Positions 30,460-38,556 of a stretch of 64,000 nucleotides of DNA are shown piece by piece. The notes under the pieces were generated by a model. The model was not told the origin of the DNA. It did no database searches and saw only the letters and a list, made by a program, of their open reading frames with translations. The DNA lies in the NCBI RefSeq assembly GCF_011766325.1, contig NZ_BLLG01000002.1, positions 62,001-126,000 on the forward strand. The letters are read 5' to 3'. How positions within the stretch are numbered: position 1 is the stretch's first letter; each line of letters starts with the position of its first letter. Source of the stretch: Streptomyces pacificus. Its GTDB lineage: Bacteria; Actinomycetota; Actinomycetes; Streptomycetales; Streptomycetaceae. The position numbers and the translations under genes were made by a program.

Positions 30460-32178
30460 CTACGGAGCCATCTCGTACGTCCCGGACAGCGCCGCTACCC
30501 GCTCCCAGACCCGTGCCGAGCGGGCCTCGTCGACGGCGGGCCGGCGCACGGCGTCGAGCGCCCAGCGCTGCTGCCGCTCGGTGGCGGAGTCCTTGCCGTG
30601 CAGTTCGACGGCGTAACCGGAGAAGTCGCGGACCAGGACGGCGAAGAGCTCGTCCAGCACGTCCTGGTCGAGTCCGGTGGTCCGGGCCTGCTCGAGGATC
30701 AGCTGGCCGTACACCACCAGCGCGAAAAGCTGGCCTACGGCGAGGAGGAGGTCCAGGTCGCGGCTCTGCTCCTCGTCGGGGGCGGCCGTGTCGGCGAACG
30801 CGCACAGCGCGTCGGCCTGTTCGCGCAGGCGGGCGACGTTCGGCACCGCGGCGTAGGTATCGAAGGCGGCCCGCCAGTCATGGAAGCGGATGGAGCCGAG
30901 GCCACGGGCCGGACCCTGCCGGAAGAGGAACTCGTCGTCGGCCGCGTCGAGCCGAGCGGGCACCTCGGGGTAGTCCGCCGGGTCGAGCAGGTGGTTGCGC
31001 ATGAACTTCAGGATCAGCGCGAGGTTGACGTGGACCGTCCCCTCGAGCTTGGGCAGGCCCCGGATCTCGGCCGCGGCCTGGGCGAAGTAGTTGTCCTTCT
31101 CGAAGCCCTTGGCCGCGATGACGTCCCACATCAGGTCGATGACCCTCTCGCCCTCGGTGGTGACCTTCATCTTGGTCATCGGGTTGAAGAGCAGATAGCG
31201 GCGGTCGTCCGGGCCTGCGGAGCGGAAGTAGTCGACGGCGCGGTCGCTGAACAGCTTCATGCCGGCGAGGCGTACGTAGGCGTCGGTCAGTTCGCGCCGC
31301 ACGTGCGGGAACGCGGTGACGGGGCGGCCGTACAGGATGCGGTTGTGGGCGTGGGTGACGGCCTCGTACATCGCGTGCTCGCAGATACCGATCGAGGCGG
31401 TGCAGAGGTTGAACTTGCCCACGTTGACGGTGTTGAGGGCGGCGTCGAAGGCGGCACGGCCGGTGTGGAGGACGTCCTCCGGCGCCACCGGATAGTCCTC
31501 GAGCCTGAACTCGCTGACATACTTGGAGGAGTCGACGACGTTCTTCACCAGGTGGTAGGCGGGATGACGGCTGTCGGCGGCGAAGAAGACATAGCCGTCC
31601 GGGCCCTCGACATCGGTGCGGCGGCCGAAGACGGAGACGAGCCCGGCGGCGTTGCCGTTCCCGATGTAGTACTTGGACCCGGAAGCCCGGAAACCGCCGT
31701 CGCCGTCGGGGTCCAGCAGCATGTCGGTGGAGTAGATGTCGGCACCGTGGGTCTTCTCGGAGAGCCCGAACGCGAACACCCGGCCCTGGGCGAGAAGTTC
31801 CGCCGCACGGGCGCGGGCGGCGGCGTTGCCGCTCTGCCACACCGGCCCGAGGCCGAGGACGGTGACCTGCCAGGCATACCAGTAGTCGAGGCCGTAGAAC
31901 CCGAAGATCTCGTTGAGGGCGGCGATGCGGGCGGTGTCCCAGCGCTGGTCGGACCGGGCGGCGTCGGCCGCCGGAGTCAGGAAGGTCGCGAACAGGCCCT
32001 CCTTGGCGGAGAACGCGAGGAAATCCTCCAGCCAGACGCGGGAGCGGTAGTCCTCGATCAGCCTGCGCTTGCCGCGGGCCTCGAACCAGTCGACCGTGGC
32101 GCGCAGCAGCCTGCGGGTCTCGGGGTCGAAGTGCGCGGGGTCGTAGGTGCGGGGGTTGAACAGGAGTTCGTCGGCCAT
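30460..32178 (-). CDS. Acyl-CoA dehydrogenase/oxidase family protein
   Basis: 572 residues from the ATG at 32178. The FAD/acyl-CoA dehydrogenase middle and C-terminal domains are visible: FAFGLSEKTHGADIYSTDML, GFRASGSKYYIGNGNAAGLV and AYEAVTHAHNR-like helices, with the flavin segment ITAFPHVRRELTD variant (VTAFPHVRRELTD). At 572 residues it is longer than standard short-chain enzymes (about 380), resembling the acyl-CoA oxidase-like subgroup of actinobacteria. It is probably cytoplasmic, oxidising an acyl-CoA. The PadR gene lies 169 bp upstream on the same strand and may control it. A three-copy GGTCGGA repeat (32217-32237) sits 39 bp before the start. Confidence 0.88.
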   Translation of the reverse strand: MADELLFNPRTYDPAHFDPETRRLLRATVDWFEARGKRRLIEDYRSRVWLEDFLAFSAKEGLFATFLTPAADAARSDQRWDTARIAALNEIFGFYGLDYWYAWQVTVLGLGPVWQSGNAAARARAAELLAQGRVFAFGLSEKTHGADIYSTDMLLDPDGDGGFRASGSKYYIGNGNAAGLVSVFGRRTDVEGPDGYVFFAADSRHPAYHLVKNVVDSSKYVSEFRLEDYPVAPEDVLHTGRAAFDAALNTVNVGKFNLCTASIGICEHAMYEAVTHAHNRILYGRPVTAFPHVRRELTDAYVRLAGMKLFSDRAVDYFRSAGPDDRRYLLFNPMTKMKVTTEGERVIDLMWDVIAAKGFEKDNYFAQAAAEIRGLPKLEGTVHVNLALILKFMRNHLLDPADYPEVPARLDAADDEFLFRQGPARGLGSIRFHDWRAAFDTYAAVPNVARLREQADALCAFADTAAPDEEQSRDLDLLLAVGQLFALVVYGQLILEQARTTGLDQDVLDELFAVLVRDFSGYAVELHGKDSATERQQRWALDAVRRPAVDEARSARVWERVAALSGTYEMAP

Positions 32179-32216
32179 CGGATACGCCTTCCGGAGATCG
32201 GGGGTCGGAGCTCGCG

Positions 32217-32237
32217 GGTCGGAGGTCGGAGGTCGGA
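32217..32237. repeat. Tandem heptamer (GGTCGGA)x3
   Basis: Three exact copies in the leader of the acyl-CoA dehydrogenase gene, with degenerate copies extending to 32200. It could also act as spaced half-sites. Confidence 0.7.
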
Positions 32238-32347
32238 CGGGTGAGCGCGGGTGGCGCGGCTCGCCGCGAACCGTCACCACCGCACGGTGCGTGCGTTCGC
32301 CGCGGGGTGGGCGGGGCACAGGGGCGGACCCGATGCACGTGCCCGCT

Positions 32348-32914
32348 TCAGGCGCCCGGAGGTGCGGCGCCGAGCCGGTGGAGGGTGGCGAGGACGTCGT
32401 CGAGCCAGGCGATGGTCATCCGCTCGTAGGCGACGCCTCCGCGGAGCACGACATGCTGGAGCTCCTGGCGGATGCCGGGCGGCTGAGGCGCCCCGGGCCC
32501 GGTGAAGTCCCGCTGCTCCCCCGACAGGTAGTGCGCCAGCCGAGCCCTGTGAGCCTCGCGGTGCCGCTCGACCTCGGAGATCAGCGCCGCCGGGTCGTCG
32601 AAGGCGGCACCGCGGATCTTCACGGCGAGTTCATGGCGGATGCTCTCCGGCTCGACCGGTTCATGCAGCCACTGCGAGAGGGCGGCACGGCCCGGGGCGG
32701 CGACCTCGTACTCCTTCTTGTCCGGCCGGCCCTGCTGGGCCACTTCGCGGACCCGCAGCAGGCCGTCGCCCTCCATACGCTTCAGGACGCGGTAGATCTG
32801 CTGATGGGTGGCGGTCCAGAAGTACCCGATGGACCGCTCGAACCGGCGCGCCAGCTCATAGCCGGAGCCCGGTTGCTCCAGCAGGGAGACGAGGATCGCG
32901 TGTTCGAGAGCCAT
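32348..32914 (-). CDS. PadR-family transcriptional regulator
   Basis: 188 residues from the ATG at 32914. The PadR winged helix starts MALEHAILVSLLEQPGSGYE, with FWTATHQQIYRVLKRMEGDG and QQGRPDKKEYEVAAPGRAAL typical for the family; the C-terminal half is the helical dimerisation domain (ALISEVERHREAHRARLAHY). It is followed on the same strand by the acyl-CoA dehydrogenase gene. The dyad TGCAACTCGTTGCA at 32931 lies 17 bp before its start and is probably its own operator. Ligand is unknown; related PadR proteins sense phenolic or acyl compounds. Confidence 0.9.
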   Translation of the reverse strand: MALEHAILVSLLEQPGSGYELARRFERSIGYFWTATHQQIYRVLKRMEGDGLLRVREVAQQGRPDKKEYEVAAPGRAALSQWLHEPVEPESIRHELAVKIRGAAFDDPAALISEVERHREAHRARLAHYLSGEQRDFTGPGAPQPPGIRQELQHVVLRGGVAYERMTIAWLDDVLATLHRLGAAPPGA

Positions 32915-32930
32915 GCACCCGATCCTTGTG

Positions 32931-32944
32931 TGCAACTCGTTGCA
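32931..32944. promoter_or_regulatory. PadR-type operator dyad
   Basis: TGCAAC-TC-GTTGCA, 14 bp, perfectly symmetric arms, 17 bp upstream of the PadR ATG. The TGCAAC half-site matches known PadR-family boxes. Confidence 0.65.
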
Positions 32945-33186
32945 TAGGCAAGTGGAGGGGCGCGGATGAGACGCGACTCACCCGGGCGGGCCGCTGCGCC
33001 GCCGCTAACGGGGCCGAGGGCGCATCCGCCCGGGGCGGACGGCTGCCGCGGCACGGTGAGCCGCTCCCGTGCCGCGCGGATACGGCCCGGGAGCCCACTC
33101 CGCCGGGCGGGTGCGCACCGTCTCGGCGACGGGAACCAGACCGGCGCCGAACGGGTGCCCGCGGCGGCTGCGCCGGTGCGCCCGGG

Positions 33187-33206
33187 CGCGCCCCTTCCGG
33201 GGCGCG
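33187..33206 (-). terminator. Small hairpin downstream of the second subtilase
   Basis: CGCGCCCC and GGGGCGCG arms (8 bp) around TTCC, 83 bp after the stop codon on the minus strand. Confidence 0.4.
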
Positions 33207-33288
33207 GGCACACGGCGGGGCCTCTTCGTCCCGCGCTGTGTTGCGTTGCGCTGCCTTGTGCTGCGTTGTGCTGCGCTGCGCTGTTCCG

Positions 33289-35088
33289 CTAGAAGGTCAG
33301 GTTCCAGGCGTCGATACGGCCGGTGTCCTGCGCCGCGGAGTCCCGTACGCGCAGCTTCCAGGTGCCGGCGGCCACTTCCGACGAGGCGTTCACCGTGTAC
33401 GTCTTCACGACGTCGTCTGCGCTGTCGCCGTCCGGGAAGTCCTCCAGCAGGTACACCGTCCCGTCCGGAGCGACGAGGGAGAGCACCAGGTCACCCCGGT
33501 ACGTGTGCGTGATGTCCACACCCACGACAAGCGCGGCGGGGGCGTTGCCGGTGATACCGGTGACCGTGATGGGCGACTCGACGGTGGCGTTGTCGCGGAC
33601 GGCCACATCCGCGGTGTTCTCGAAGTAGCGGCCCGCGGGCGGTGCGGCGCCGACCGCCTTCAGTGCGTCGACCTGCCCCTCGCCGAAGAACGCGTTGTCA
33701 GCGGTCGTACCCGTGCAGCGGCCGTCGGACGGGCAGGCGGTGTCGTTGGCCTGCGCGGCGAGGCGGGCACGCAGCTCGGCCGGAGTCGCGGCCGGGTCGG
33801 TGCTCACCATCAGGGCGGCGACACCCGCCACGTGCGGGGAGGCCATCGACGTGCCGCTCTTGCTGCCGTAGGTGCCGCCCGGGACCGTCGAGTACACCCC
33901 GTGCACGCCGTCACCGCCCGGCGCGGCGATGTCGATGACGTCACGGCCGAAGTTGGAGTACGACGCCTTGGCGTTGCCGTTCCCCGTCGCGGCGACCGTG
34001 ACGACCCCCGGGAGCTCCGTCGGGATGTCGATGCAGGCGTTGGTGATGGTGCGGGTCACCGGCGTCGAGTCGTTGGGGCTGGACCTGTCGATCCGCTTGT
34101 TCGCCAGGTCGTAGTTGGAGTTGCCGGCGGCGGCGACCTGGAGCGATCCCTTGCCCTCCGCGTACTGCTGGGCGCGCTTCACGCCCTCGATGATCGCGGC
34201 CTGGTCGGTGTCGTCCGGGCAGTTGAACATCCACGGATCGGTGTAGTAGCTGTTGTTGGTGACCCTGAAGCCGTGGTCGCCGGCCCATACGAAGCCGCAG
34301 ATGGTGTTCTCTGCGAAGAACATGCCGGTGCCCGGTTCGGCGATACGGACGGACGAGATCCGCACCCCGGGGGCGACACCGACGACGCCCCTGCCGTTCC
34401 TGGCGGCGGCGATGGTACCCGCCACATGGGTGCCGTGGTCGCCGATGTCGCGCCAGGCACCGGCTCGGGTGTCGGGCCGGCCATAGGCGCAGGAGACCGA
34501 GTCCGCCGCGTTGAAGTTGGGCGCGATGTCCTGGTGGAGGTCGTCGACACCGGTATCGAGGACACCGACCTTGACCGCGGCGGAACCGGTGCTGACCTCC
34601 CACGCCTTGTCCGCCCTGATCTGGGTCATGTCCCAGCGGTTGGCCTCGGCGATGGTGGTCGGCACCTGGGACGGCGCAGCGGGCAGCGCGGGGTTGTACG
34701 CGTCGGCGGGAACGTCCGACGTACGGGTCGCTCCGACCTGCTGCACGCCCGGCACGCCGCGCATGGTGCCGGCGAAGGACGAGGACGCGGAGTGGGCCAC
34801 GATCACACCGATGGCATCGTAGTCCGCGAAGACCGTACCGCCGTTGGCTGTGACGGCAGCACGCACGGCAGATGTGCCACCGGGCGCGGTGATCACCAGA
34901 TAGGCGCGGGTCCCGGCGGCACGGACGGCCTGCGGGGCGGCGGGAGCCGCCGACACGACCGGTGCGCTCGCGGCCTGGGGCGCGGCCTGTGCGGCGCTCG
35001 TGGGAAGCGCCGCCACCAGGGCGGCGCCTATCGCGGCACACGCGACGAACGGACGTCTCAGTCGGCTGGATATGAGGGGGGTGGGCAA
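33289..35088 (-). CDS. Secreted S8 family subtilisin-like serine protease with P-domain (second copy)
   Basis: 599 residues from a TTG at 35088, chosen for GGAGG 5-6 nt upstream and the signal peptide that follows (RLRRPFVACAAIGAALVAAL...AQA). An Ala-rich propeptide with an inhibitor-like domain (about 60-145) precedes the subtilase domain with its triad Asp178 (VGVLDTG), His218 (DHGTHVAG) and Ser414 (SGTSMASPH). The C-terminal P-domain (about 487-599) reads HTYRGDLVLSLVAPDG and GTWKLRVRDS. It shares the architecture with the protease at 1390-3216, but the propeptide and domain sequences differ clearly, so it is a distant paralogue. Exported, extracellular. Confidence 0.94.
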   Translation of the reverse strand: MPTPLISSRLRRPFVACAAIGAALVAALPTSAAQAAPQAASAPVVSAAPAAPQAVRAAGTRAYLVITAPGGTSAVRAAVTANGGTVFADYDAIGVIVAHSASSSFAGTMRGVPGVQQVGATRTSDVPADAYNPALPAAPSQVPTTIAEANRWDMTQIRADKAWEVSTGSAAVKVGVLDTGVDDLHQDIAPNFNAADSVSCAYGRPDTRAGAWRDIGDHGTHVAGTIAAARNGRGVVGVAPGVRISSVRIAEPGTGMFFAENTICGFVWAGDHGFRVTNNSYYTDPWMFNCPDDTDQAAIIEGVKRAQQYAEGKGSLQVAAAGNSNYDLANKRIDRSSPNDSTPVTRTITNACIDIPTELPGVVTVAATGNGNAKASYSNFGRDVIDIAAPGGDGVHGVYSTVPGGTYGSKSGTSMASPHVAGVAALMVSTDPAATPAELRARLAAQANDTACPSDGRCTGTTADNAFFGEGQVDALKAVGAAPPAGRYFENTADVAVRDNATVESPITVTGITGNAPAALVVGVDITHTYRGDLVLSLVAPDGTVYLLEDFPDGDSADDVVKTYTVNASSEVAAGTWKLRVRDSAAQDTGRIDAWNLTF

Positions 35089-35757
35089 GGCATCCTCCGA
35101 AAGCCCGGTCACACCGAGGCGCGCGCGGGCGTGCGATGAGCGGAATGGACGCAAGATCTCAGACCGCGGCGCCGCGGGGGAAGGTGTCTTTCGCGCCCAA
35201 CTTCTGCCGGGGCAAAAGTGGTTGGCGAGTATTCCGCCCGTTATGGAGGCCCGTCGGACGGCTTGTCTCATCGGCGGCCGGCATGTACTGCCCGGCGGTC
35301 TCGTGGCGCGGGAGCCGCCCCCGCGGAGGATGCGCTCGACGCGTTGGACGCAGTGTGGAGCGCCGACCGGATCACCCCGGACCCGGCGCGGAGCGCGCCC
35401 GATCCTCCGTAGCCCGGAGGCCGGGGGCTCCATCGCGATCCGGTGCGGGCCGCAGCGGGCGGCGACGGCCGACCACTCGCACCGGCCGCCGAGGCGGGGC
35501 AGCGGGTCCCGGTGCCGTCCCGGCCGGGACGAGTGGTGCGAGGCGAGCGGTACGGCATGCGGGGTGCGGTAATGCGGAGTGCGCCAATGCGGGGTACGGG
35601 GCGAGCGGTACGGAACCGGCCCGCCGCTGCGACGTCCTCGCTGCCGAGTCGCTCCGCCCCGCGCGGGCCGGCTGACCTGCGCCGCCCCACCGGTCCGTGC
35701 GGCACGACCGACCCGGTGCGGACCTCCGGCGCGGGACCCCTCGACCGGCGCGGGCCG
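35089..35757. promoter_or_regulatory. 669-bp intergenic region with dyad and short repeats
   Basis: No gene is supported. Upstream of the second subtilase, ACTTCTGCC/GGCAAAAGT (35202-35220) is a 9-bp inverted repeat with one mismatch and a 2-bp spacer, a possible operator. Further on, ATGCGGGGTGCGGTA-like 15-bp units occur three times between 35558 and 35602, bracketed by two copies of CGAGCGGTACGG (35543 and 35600). Cause and role are unknown. Confidence 0.45.
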
Positions 35758-36120
35758 TCAGACGGCGGGAACCGGCCGCGGGCCGGGGACGGCGATCCAG
35801 TGGAGGACGGTCTCCACCGTCCGGTCGTCGAGCGCGCTGAGGACGTCGATCGCGTCCAGATCGCCGGGGAGCGGAGCGACGCCGTTGGCGGTCAGGGCCG
35901 AGTGCAGGTCCAGTCGCCGGCGGTCGTGCGCTGCGATCGGGAGGGACAGCCGCTGCTCCGCGACGGGTGGCCGGAGGCCGCCCTCGACATCCGCCGCCGC
36001 CGGGTTCGGCCCGGCCGCGGAGTGCACCCCGTCGATGTCCAGCGCTCCGAGAGCCCGGTAGGGCCCGGCAACCGCGTCCGGCACCACCGACGACGGCGAA
36101 GGAAGGGGCTCAGCGGTCAT
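35758..36120 (-). CDS. Small hypothetical protein
   Basis: 120 residues with GGAGG 9 nt before the ATG. It has no membrane segment or signal; Ala/Val/Pro-rich with acidic C-terminal half (GDLDAIDVLSALDDRTVETV). No family is recognised. Codon bias and the good ribosome binding site favour a real gene. It is divergent from the gltD-type gene with a 453-bp gap between. Confidence 0.6.
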   Translation of the reverse strand: MTAEPLPSPSSVVPDAVAGPYRALGALDIDGVHSAAGPNPAAADVEGGLRPPVAEQRLSLPIAAHDRRRLDLHSALTANGVAPLPGDLDAIDVLSALDDRTVETVLHWIAVPGPRPVPAV

Positions 36121-36573
36121 GAAAGCCTCCAGGGTTGCGTCACTGACACCACGCAGGGCGCTCCCCGGTGGCCGGATGGTTCCTCTCCGTCGCGCACATC
36201 ACCCGTACGCCCCCAAAAACCACGTCATCACACCATCTCCCCACCGAGGGCCGCAAACGGCCGGGCGCCCGCCCCCTCCCCCTCGCCCCTCCCCTACGGA
36301 CAGTGCGCCCCGCCGTACGGGCAGTCCGTTCCGGCGAGTCACAGAGCTGCCGGCCCCCGAACTCCCGGCCGGCGCGCCGGCCGCTGTCCACGGGACCTGC
36401 CGCGACAGCCCAGGAGGGTGGAGGGCAGGGAGGGCGGCGGAGCGCCGGCTCCGGGGCCGTGACACGACCGGGGCGCCGAACAGGATCACCGAAACCCTGA
36501 CAAGGGTGGATGAACCAGGCGTAGGCTGGTCGGAACGCCGCAGCGCAGTGCACAGGGACGACGGAGGCGGCGC
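36121..36573. other. 453-bp divergent intergenic region
   Basis: Promoter region for the small protein (leftward) and gltD (rightward). It includes an A/C-rich stretch at 36210-36240 and a compact unit CCTGACAAGGGTGGATGAACC (36496-36516) before gltD. No gene, no strong hairpin and no array seen. Confidence 0.5.
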
Positions 36574-38208
36574 ATGACCGACCCACGTGGCTTCCTCAGC
36601 ATCCCCCGGCGGCCCGTCCCGCCGCGCCCGGTCGAGGAGCGCCTGGGCGACTGGCGGGAGGTCCACGCGGGGCAGGCGCTGCTCCCGCTCGTGTCCGAGC
36701 AGGCCAAACGCTGCATGGACTGCGGCATCCCGTTCTGCCACAGCGGCTGCCCACTGGGCAATCTCATCCCCGAGTGGAACGCGTACGCCTCGCGCGGAGA
36801 CTGGCGTGCCGCGGCGGAACGGCTGCATGCGACCAACAATTTCCCCGAGTTCACCGGGAGGCTCTGTCCGGCACCCTGCGAGGACGCGTGCGTCCTGGCG
36901 ATCAACACCGATCCGGTGACGATCAAGAACGTCGAACAGGCGATCGCCGACGAGGCGTGGGCGCGGGGATACACACCGCCGCAGCCACCACAGCGACTGA
37001 GCGGCAAGACCGTCGCCGTCATCGGGTCCGGTCCGGCGGGACTGGCGGCGGCGCAGCAGCTGACCCGCACCGGTCACACCGTGGTGGTCTACGAGCGCGA
37101 GGACCGGCCGGGCGGGCTCCTCCGCTACGGCATACCCGAGTTCAAGATGGAGAAGCACCATCTCGACCGCCGCATCGAGCAGATGCGGGAGGAGGGCACC
37201 AAATTCCGGACCGGTGCGGACGTCGGCGGCGAGCTGGACGCCGCCGAACTCCGGAGGCGCCATGACGCGCTGATCGTGGCCGTGGGCGCGACCGAGCGGC
37301 GCGAGCTGCCGGTGCCGGGCCGCGAGTTGGACGGGGTCCACCAGGCCATGGACTATCTGACCTGTGCGAACCGGGTCCGGGAGGGCGACTACGCCGCTCC
37401 CCCGGTGAGCGCCGAGGGCAGGCACACCGTGATCGTCGGTGGTGGCGACACCGCCTCCGACTGCCTCGGCACCGTTCTGCGCCAGGGCGCGCGCTCCGCG
37501 GTGCAGCTGGACATCAATCCGGAACCCGGGGGGACGAGGCCGGACATCCAGCCGTGGCCCGTGACCCATCCGAAGGTCTACCGGATCTCCCATGCCCATG
37601 CGGAAGCACGAGGCCGCGAGGGAGTCGATCCCAGGCTGTTCTCGACGGCGACCCTGCACTTCGAAGGCGATGACGCGGGGCGGGTACGGGCCCTATGCCT
37701 GACGGCGGTGGAACCGGCGGCGAGGAGCCCGCTACCGGGAACGGAGCGGGCGCTCCCGGCGGACCTCGTCCTGATCGCCCTCGGCTTCTCCGGCCCCGAG
37801 CAGGGCTCGGGGCTGATGACGCAGCTGGGGCTGACCGTCGACGACCGCGGGAACTTCGCCCGGGACGGCACGTTCGCCGCGCTGCCGTCCCGGCCGGACG
37901 GCCAGGACGCCTCCGCCGAGCAGGACGCCTCCGCCGAGCAGGACGCCTCCGCCGAGCAGGACGCCTGCGCCGGGCGGGACACCCCGCCGGGCGAGGAGCA
38001 CGGCCCGGTGGTCTTGCCGGAGCGCACGACCGGGCGGACCCCGGCGGACGGGGTGTTCATCGCGGGCGACGCGGGGCGCGGGCAGTCCCTGGTGGTATGG
38101 GCCATCGCAGAGGGACGCGCGGCCGCCGCGGCGGCAGATCGCTATCTCTGCGGGTCCACCGTGCTGCCGTCGCCGATCGCACCGCGGGACCGGCCCCTGG
38201 CTTCCTGA
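36574..38208 (+). CDS. gltD: GltD-type NADPH-dependent glutamate synthase beta subunit, standalone
   Basis: 544 residues. The N-terminal [4Fe-4S] cysteines (CMDCGIPFCHSGCPLGNLIP; later CPAPCEDAC) and two dinucleotide-binding motifs (VAVIGSGPAGLAAAQ for FAD, HTVIVGGGDTASDCLG for NADPH) define the small GOGAT subunit. It normally passes electrons to GltB, but no gltB is in the window, as for other solo GltD-like proteins in Streptomyces. At 544 residues it is longer than the usual 480-490 because of an insert of Gln-Asp-Ala-Ser-Ala-Glu repeats (about residues 444-467) encoded by an 18-bp DNA repeat. An FprA-type reductase follows 348 bp downstream. Confidence 0.9.
   Translation: MTDPRGFLSIPRRPVPPRPVEERLGDWREVHAGQALLPLVSEQAKRCMDCGIPFCHSGCPLGNLIPEWNAYASRGDWRAAAERLHATNNFPEFTGRLCPAPCEDACVLAINTDPVTIKNVEQAIADEAWARGYTPPQPPQRLSGKTVAVIGSGPAGLAAAQQLTRTGHTVVVYEREDRPGGLLRYGIPEFKMEKHHLDRRIEQMREEGTKFRTGADVGGELDAAELRRRHDALIVAVGATERRELPVPGRELDGVHQAMDYLTCANRVREGDYAAPPVSAEGRHTVIVGGGDTASDCLGTVLRQGARSAVQLDINPEPGGTRPDIQPWPVTHPKVYRISHAHAEARGREGVDPRLFSTATLHFEGDDAGRVRALCLTAVEPAARSPLPGTERALPADLVLIALGFSGPEQGSGLMTQLGLTVDDRGNFARDGTFAALPSRPDGQDASAEQDASAEQDASAEQDACAGRDTPPGEEHGPVVLPERTTGRTPADGVFIAGDAGRGQSLVVWAIAEGRAAAAAADRYLCGSTVLPSPIAPRDRPLAS
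37903..37974. repeat. In-gene 18-bp tandem repeat (QDASAE)x4 in gltD
   Basis: Four head-to-tail units of CAGGACGCCTCCGCCGAG (the fourth has two changes), 18 bp each, encoding QDASAE, QDASAE, QDASAE, QDACAG. It lies in a surface loop between the NADPH domain and the C-terminus. Confidence 0.95.
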
Positions 38209-38447
38209 CACTGCTGCCGGGCGGGCGCGGCCGCAGCAGGCCGACCCGGCAGCACCGCCGATCACGGATCATGACCCGCGGGACGTCGACGCCTCGGCGT
38301 GCCAGGGCGAGCGCGACCCGGACCCACCTGGCCCGCCCCGCAGCAGGGCGAGAAGTCGCGGGCCGGCCGACTCCCGCAGTGAGGACTTCCGGCAGCAGGG
38401 CCGGCCGGCGGTCCGGCGGCGAAGGCGCCCGCACCCCTTGGAGAACC

Positions 38448-38464
38448 CATAAGCCTGACTTATG
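38448..38464. promoter_or_regulatory. 17-bp inverted repeat, probable operator
   Basis: CATAAG-CCTGA-CTTATG is perfectly symmetric in its arms and located 93 bp before the FprA-type start, just upstream of the iron-box-like site. Confidence 0.55.
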
Positions 38465-38474
38465 AGGTCATACA

Positions 38475-38493
38475 TTAGGGCCCCCTTACCTGA
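38475..38493 (+). promoter_or_regulatory. Iron-box-like site (DmdR/IdeR type)
   Basis: TTAGGGCCCCCTTACCTGA matches the 19-bp TTAGGTTAGGCTAACCTAA iron box at 12 positions, with both ends (TTAGG...ACCT.A) conserved. It lies 64 bp before the ferredoxin reductase gene, a plausible iron-regulated gene. The centre differs, so the site may be weak or coincidental. Confidence 0.4.
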
Positions 38494-38556
38494 GCAGGTC
38501 ATCCGGGTGAGAGAGTATCCGTCATACCGCCGTCGCCGTTCGAAGGGAAATCCGTC

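Larger units (their letters stand above)
32915..33288. other. 374-bp intergenic region
   Basis: It contains the PadR operator, the small hairpin at 33187-33206 and a degenerate TGCGT/TGCTG-type short repeat from 33238 to 33288 directly after the second subtilase gene. No gene is seen. Confidence 0.6.
38209..38556. other. 348-bp intergenic region upstream of the ferredoxin reductase
   Basis: The first 200 bp are GC-rich and empty. The last 110 bp are an AT-rich promoter island with the dyad and iron-box-like site listed separately. No gene seen. Confidence 0.6.
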
